A stretch of DNA of 64,000 nucleotides from NCBI RefSeq assembly GCF_001988955.1, contig NZ_CP014263.1, positions 2,108,001 through 2,172,000 of the forward strand. Reading direction: 5' to 3'. The position numbers and the translations under genes were made by a program. The stretch's first letter is position 1. Every line of letters begins with the position of its first letter. Below, piece after piece: positions 60,948-64,000 of this stretch. Source of the DNA: Spirosoma montaniterrae. Its GTDB lineage: Bacteria > Bacteroidota > Bacteroidia > Cytophagales > Spirosomataceae. The notes under the pieces are model-generated. The model made no database searches, was not told the origin of the DNA, and saw nothing but the letters and a program-made list of their open reading frames with translations.

Positions 60948-62069
60948 TTATCGACCATATGTGAGCCAGTTGGGGGGCGGGGCTGCCTGCGTTTGTTCAC
61001 GGGCGAGACCGGGCACCGAAGGGGGTGTATTGCTGAACAACACCGGTCCGAAGCGGGCTACGAAATCGTTGTAATCCAGCGTGTCCGTTTCCATAACGAT
61101 GCGTCGGCGGCTCACCGCCGATACCCCGAAATAGCCGAGGGCCAGCCGGGTGCTGTCGCCCGCAGCATACACGTTACCTTCAATGCTGGCGGGCTGAGCG
61201 TCGAACAGCGTGCCGGAGCGGGCCAGTTGCTGCTCGTAGCGGGTCCAGTATTGGTAGGCTTCGCGCGAGAGGCTGTACTGCCGCACTTCCACGTACTGCG
61301 CCCCCAACCCTACCAACGGCGGTGTCAGTACCAGCCTCCCCGCAACGCGGTTGCCGTTGATAAGCTGATCGCTCAGCACATTGGTCAGTAGCCCGTAGAA
61401 AGGCGCGTAGGAAATCGCACCCCGGCCCCGTAATGGGTCACTACCGCTCCAGACCGGCATGTAACACATGGCCTGCCAGCGGTAGTAGTTACCGGGCGTA
61501 GGCGGGTCCTGGGTGTCGATGCGTACCAGAAACGTATTTAGCTGGGAGGTGTTCCGATCCGATTCGCGGTACTCGCCATAAACGCGTTCCAGTTCGGGTA
61601 CGGGGGCCATCCGCTCCGGGCGCGACTGGTAGCGCGTGCCATCGGGCAGGGTAACGCGCAGGGTGTACGAACGCCCCGGCACACCCCGCAACCGGGCATC
61701 GCGCAGCCAGTAGAAGGCCGGGTTGAGCGGGTCCTGGAGTAGCTGCGTCCGATTGCCGAGGTTATCGTCAACGAATACAACGGCCCCGTTGATAGCCAAC
61801 TCGTCGGGAATCAGCAGCGACCGGCTCAGGTTGCCCGAATACGTCAGTTTGATAGGATACGGCGGGGGTTCGTCGGTAATCAGGCCATCGACCACTAATC
61901 GACGCTCCATCTGCCGAATGGGTAGCTGCACTTCGTTAATGCAGGAAAGAGTTGTGAGACAGAAAAAAGTTGTGACACAGAGATACACAAAGCTTTTTTT
62001 CCTCTGTGCATCTCCCGCTCCGGCGTACCGGTACTGTCTCTGTGTATATCTGTGTCCCAAAAAATTCAT
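60948..62069 (-). CDS. DUF4249 lipoprotein, copy 2
   Basis: About 373 residues from the ATG at 62069. That ATG overlaps the TGA of the upstream kelch gene, which supports this start. The first 45 residues (NFLGHRYTQRQYRYAGAG and onward) come from a tandem-word palindrome, and include the signal core FVYLCVTTFFCLTTLSC with a lipobox. After it comes INEVQLPIRQMERRLVVDGL, strongly like copy 1. The C-terminal part keeps QPASIEGNVYAAGDSTRLAL. It is a paralogue in the same operon. Confidence 0.9.
   Translation of the reverse strand: MNFLGHRYTQRQYRYAGAGDAQRKKSFVYLCVTTFFCLTTLSCINEVQLPIRQMERRLVVDGLITDEPPPYPIKLTYSGNLSRSLLIPDELAINGAVVFVDDNLGNRTQLLQDPLNPAFYWLRDARLRGVPGRSYTLRVTLPDGTRYQSRPERMAPVPELERVYGEYRESDRNTSQLNTFLVRIDTQDPPTPGNYYRWQAMCYMPVWSGSDPLRGRGAISYAPFYGLLTNVLSDQLINGNRVAGRLVLTPPLVGLGAQYVEVRQYSLSREAYQYWTRYEQQLARSGTLFDAQPASIEGNVYAAGDSTRLALGYFGVSAVSRRRIVMETDTLDYNDFVARFGPVLFSNTPPSVPGLAREQTQAAPPPNWLTYGR
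61946..62058. repeat. Tandem-word palindrome (ACACAGAGATACACA type) inside a coding region
   Basis: GTTGTGACACAGAGATACAC on one side faces CTCTGTGTATATCTGTGTCC on the other, imperfect reverse complements around TTTTTCCTCTGTGCATCTCC. The whole structure lies within the first 45 codons of DUF4249 copy 2 and encodes its signal peptide. Confidence 0.7.
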
Positions 62070-63444
62070 GGCGTTAGTTCCCACCAGTCTGTGCATCCTA
62101 CGACGCGGTTAAAGCCCTCACTCGTCAACTGCGCTTCGTAGCCCCAGCCCACATAAGCCCGCTCAGGCCTGGCCCCGTCGGGTGCACTGAAGACGGCCAC
62201 AAACTGATTGCCCTGACCCGGATAGTCCGTGATGTACTGCCAGCGGTCGGCCACAGGGTCATACTGCCAGAGGTCGCGCAGCCCCGGCCCTCAGCCGTTA
62301 CGCCCAGACCGAAGTAGCCCTGGCGGGCCATAGCGAAGCCCACCCCCCGCTGCCGGGCATCGCCGGGAAAGTCGGCTCTCTTCGTCCACGAATCGGTAGC
62401 GGGGTTGTAGGCCCACAGGCGCGTAGGCTGACCAGGGCGTTGATTGACGACATAACCGATGTTGCGAATCGAAAAAGTAGCCATCAGGCCGGGGGGTTCG
62501 GGCAGGGGGGCACGCACGGTCTGGGTGAATACAGCGTCGATGCTCCGCATGGCTGGTGAGCCATTTTGGGTTAGAAAGTAGGCTTCGTCGGTGGTGGTGA
62601 AAAATACCAGTTCCCCATCTTCGCCCCCATAACTTGGATTAACAGGACTGCCACCAACCGGAAAAATAGCCCCCATCCCCCGGAAAAAGAAATACTTACT
62701 GGCCGAACGCTCTTCGATAATATACCCCAATCCACTAAATTGATGACGGTCAACGCCCTGAAAAAACACATTATACTGCACAAATCCATGCCGGGGCGTC
62801 CGACGGTCAGCCGACAGTAACTGCCATTCATCGGCCTGACGATTGTAGATTTTCACATCCATAAACGGTTGAGTAGGCCCTGCGTATCGTACCACCTGTA
62901 CCTGATTTCCCACGTAAGCCCCAATTGTGGGGTTTCCACAACCGTTCATTGGATTAGACCCGCAGATGCCATCGACTGCCACCGGACAGGTCGTGTAGTC
63001 GCCCCCGCTGAACGACGCATGGGCCAGCCGCGTCCAGCGGGGGCCGCCGGTGGGCGAGTTGTTAAGCCGGTGCGTGTACGTGCGCAGAGCCGTAATCGAG
63101 TCGCGGTCGGCAAAGCGAAACGCCAGCCGTAGTTGATACGTCTGCCCCACCGTCAGACCGCTCAGCCGTAGCGACGTTAACATGAAATCGCGCAACGTCT
63201 GTGTTTCGCCCACCGTGAACGGCACTACCCCACCCTGCCCGGTTTGGGCCGTGAGCCGCCAGCCCGACGGCTCCATACGAATGCTTTTCACTATCACCTC
63301 TGCCGACGAAGCCCCCGTTGCCTGCACACTCACCAGCGATGCCTGCGAAGCCGTAACGGGGTCCGGCTGCACTACCACCGGCACCGGCTCGGTCGTTCGG
63401 CAACCAGCAAAGAGTATTAGCAAGATCAGGTAAGTGTTTTTCAC
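62066..63444 (-). pseudogene. Kelch-like lipoprotein, copy 2, frameshifted near the C-terminus
   Basis: It probably starts at GTG 63444 (VKNTYLILLILFAGCRTTEP; lipobox FAGC). It is like copy 1 up to RQGVGFAMARQGYFGLGVTA. Between about 62280 and 62291, in a C-rich run on the plus strand, the frame breaks. The homologous end (LRDLWQYDPVADRWQYITDY, then the WGYEAQLT part) continues in another frame to the TGA at 62066. Read without a shift, the protein gets about 35 unrelated residues, ending at 62125. This is either a true mutation, a programmed shift, or a sequencing error. Confidence 0.8.
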
Positions 63445-63459
63445 AACGGTAAGGACAGC

Positions 63460-63512
63460 AATTTGGTCAGCGTGTGCCCTATCTTTGCGATAGGGCACAC
63501 GCTGACCAAATT
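63460..63512. promoter_or_regulatory. Perfect 23-bp palindrome with 7-base loop
   Basis: The arms 63460-63482 and 63490-63512 are exact reverse complements around CTTTGCG. It lies between DUF4249 copy 3 and kelch copy 2 in the operon. No T run follows on the minus strand, so it is more likely an RNA-processing or stability hairpin, or an operator, than a terminator. Confidence 0.75.
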
Positions 63513-63532
63513 AAACAAAATTTTTTATTTGC

Positions 63533-64000
63533 TTACTCCTGCCAGCCTTCGGGCTTGATCGGCGTTCGGGTGGGGCCGGGTACACATAGTGCCAAAGGCG
63601 GGCGACCCCGAATGCCCGATACAGGTTCTTTGTAGGGGGTCCGTCCGTTTAAGTAGGTAAACAGCTTAGGCCGGTCTGGGTCGGCAGGCGATGCCGGTAG
63701 CTCATTTGTCACATTTCGCCGGGTGAGCCAGTAACGCACAGCCGACACACCCGACGCCGTGAAATAGCCGACAACCTCTTCGCGGTCATTACTTAGGTTG
63801 CGAATGTTACCAACGGGAGCCGCCGGGGGCGTGTCGGTCAGGCCACCGGTTTGCTGGCTTTGTTCATCTAAACGCCGAAAGTATCGGTAAGCCTCTGCCG
63901 TCAGTGCCGACTGACGAATCTCCACCAAAGCTGGGTAGTACTGATAAAACGGAATCTGGGCCACCCGTCGATTTGTGATGCGTTTCCCATCGCTGAGTGC
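63533..64000 (-). CDS. DUF4249 protein, copy 3 (C-terminal part; runs off the window)
   Basis: The frame is open to the window edge and reads ALSDGKRITNRRVAQIPFYQ, matching the LSDALINGNRITQRLVYSLP region of copy 1, then LTAEAYRYFRRLDEQSQQTG (as in AYQYWTLFEQQRTRTG). The end is Pro-rich. It is a third paralogue at the front of the visible operon. Confidence 0.88.
   Translation of the reverse strand, partial: ALSDGKRITNRRVAQIPFYQYYPALVEIRQSALTAEAYRYFRRLDEQSQQTGGLTDTPPAAPVGNIRNLSNDREEVVGYFTASGVSAVRYWLTRRNVTNELPASPADPDRPKLFTYLNGRTPYKEPVSGIRGRPPLALCVPGPTRTPIKPEGWQE

Overview
The window looks like chromosomal DNA of a Bacteroidota bacterium of the order Cytophagales, most like the Spirosoma/Rudanella/Fibrella group. 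This is an inference. It rests on GC-rich coding DNA, SusC-like TonB receptors with carboxypeptidase-like N-termini, DUF4249 lipoproteins, a type IX secretion tail, missing Shine-Dalgarno sequences, and the gene order thrS-infC-rpmI-rplT. I found no rRNA, tRNA, CRISPR array, transposase or prophage.

Layout. 1-2.9 kb: the 5' part of a TonB receptor, a PolX/PHP protein whose polymerase residues are degenerate, and a 2TM protein. 2.9-5.2 kb: a decayed accessory patch with palindromic repeats, an orphan ParS/Xre-type antitoxin, a DUF2442-like fragment, an addiction-module antitoxin whose toxin is cut to about a dozen codons, and an AT-rich membrane protein. 5.2-15.6 kb: housekeeping genes (dnaK, a DUF937 protein, a NuiA-type nuclease inhibitor, the translation operon, a TPR lipoprotein, a methyltransferase, an EVE protein and a DinB-fold protein). 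15.9-25.5 kb: a Wzi-like protein, an ABC1 kinase with a TetR-like partner, comEC with a GNAT protein, a secreted M43 protease and phoH. 25.7-29.6 kb: dnaB interrupted by two inteins. 29.7-49.7 kb: mostly single metabolic and stress genes. One operon there encodes a histidine kinase with an ethylene-receptor-like membrane domain, a response regulator and an O6-alkylguanine-DNA methyltransferase. 49.7-53.7 kb: an intact Xre-RES toxin-antitoxin pair behind a perfect 29-bp palindrome, then a PQQ dehydrogenase/cytochrome c fusion and a fatty acid hydroxylase-family protein. 53.7-55.9 kb: a small island with an Rpn nuclease gene between direct repeats. 56-64 kb: a minus-strand operon of alternating DUF4249 proteins and kelch-like lipoproteins ending in a TonB receptor, probably one outer-membrane uptake or surface system with duplicated parts.

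Two features of the window stand out. First, many gaps between genes hold imperfect palindromes built from short tandem words. The word differs from site to site, but the design and the position just upstream of a start codon recur. In at least two genes a palindrome arm also encodes the lipoprotein signal peptide. Second, the sensor kinase at 34.0-35.2 kb matches the plant ETR1 ethylene-binding domain residue for residue at the ligand-site positions.
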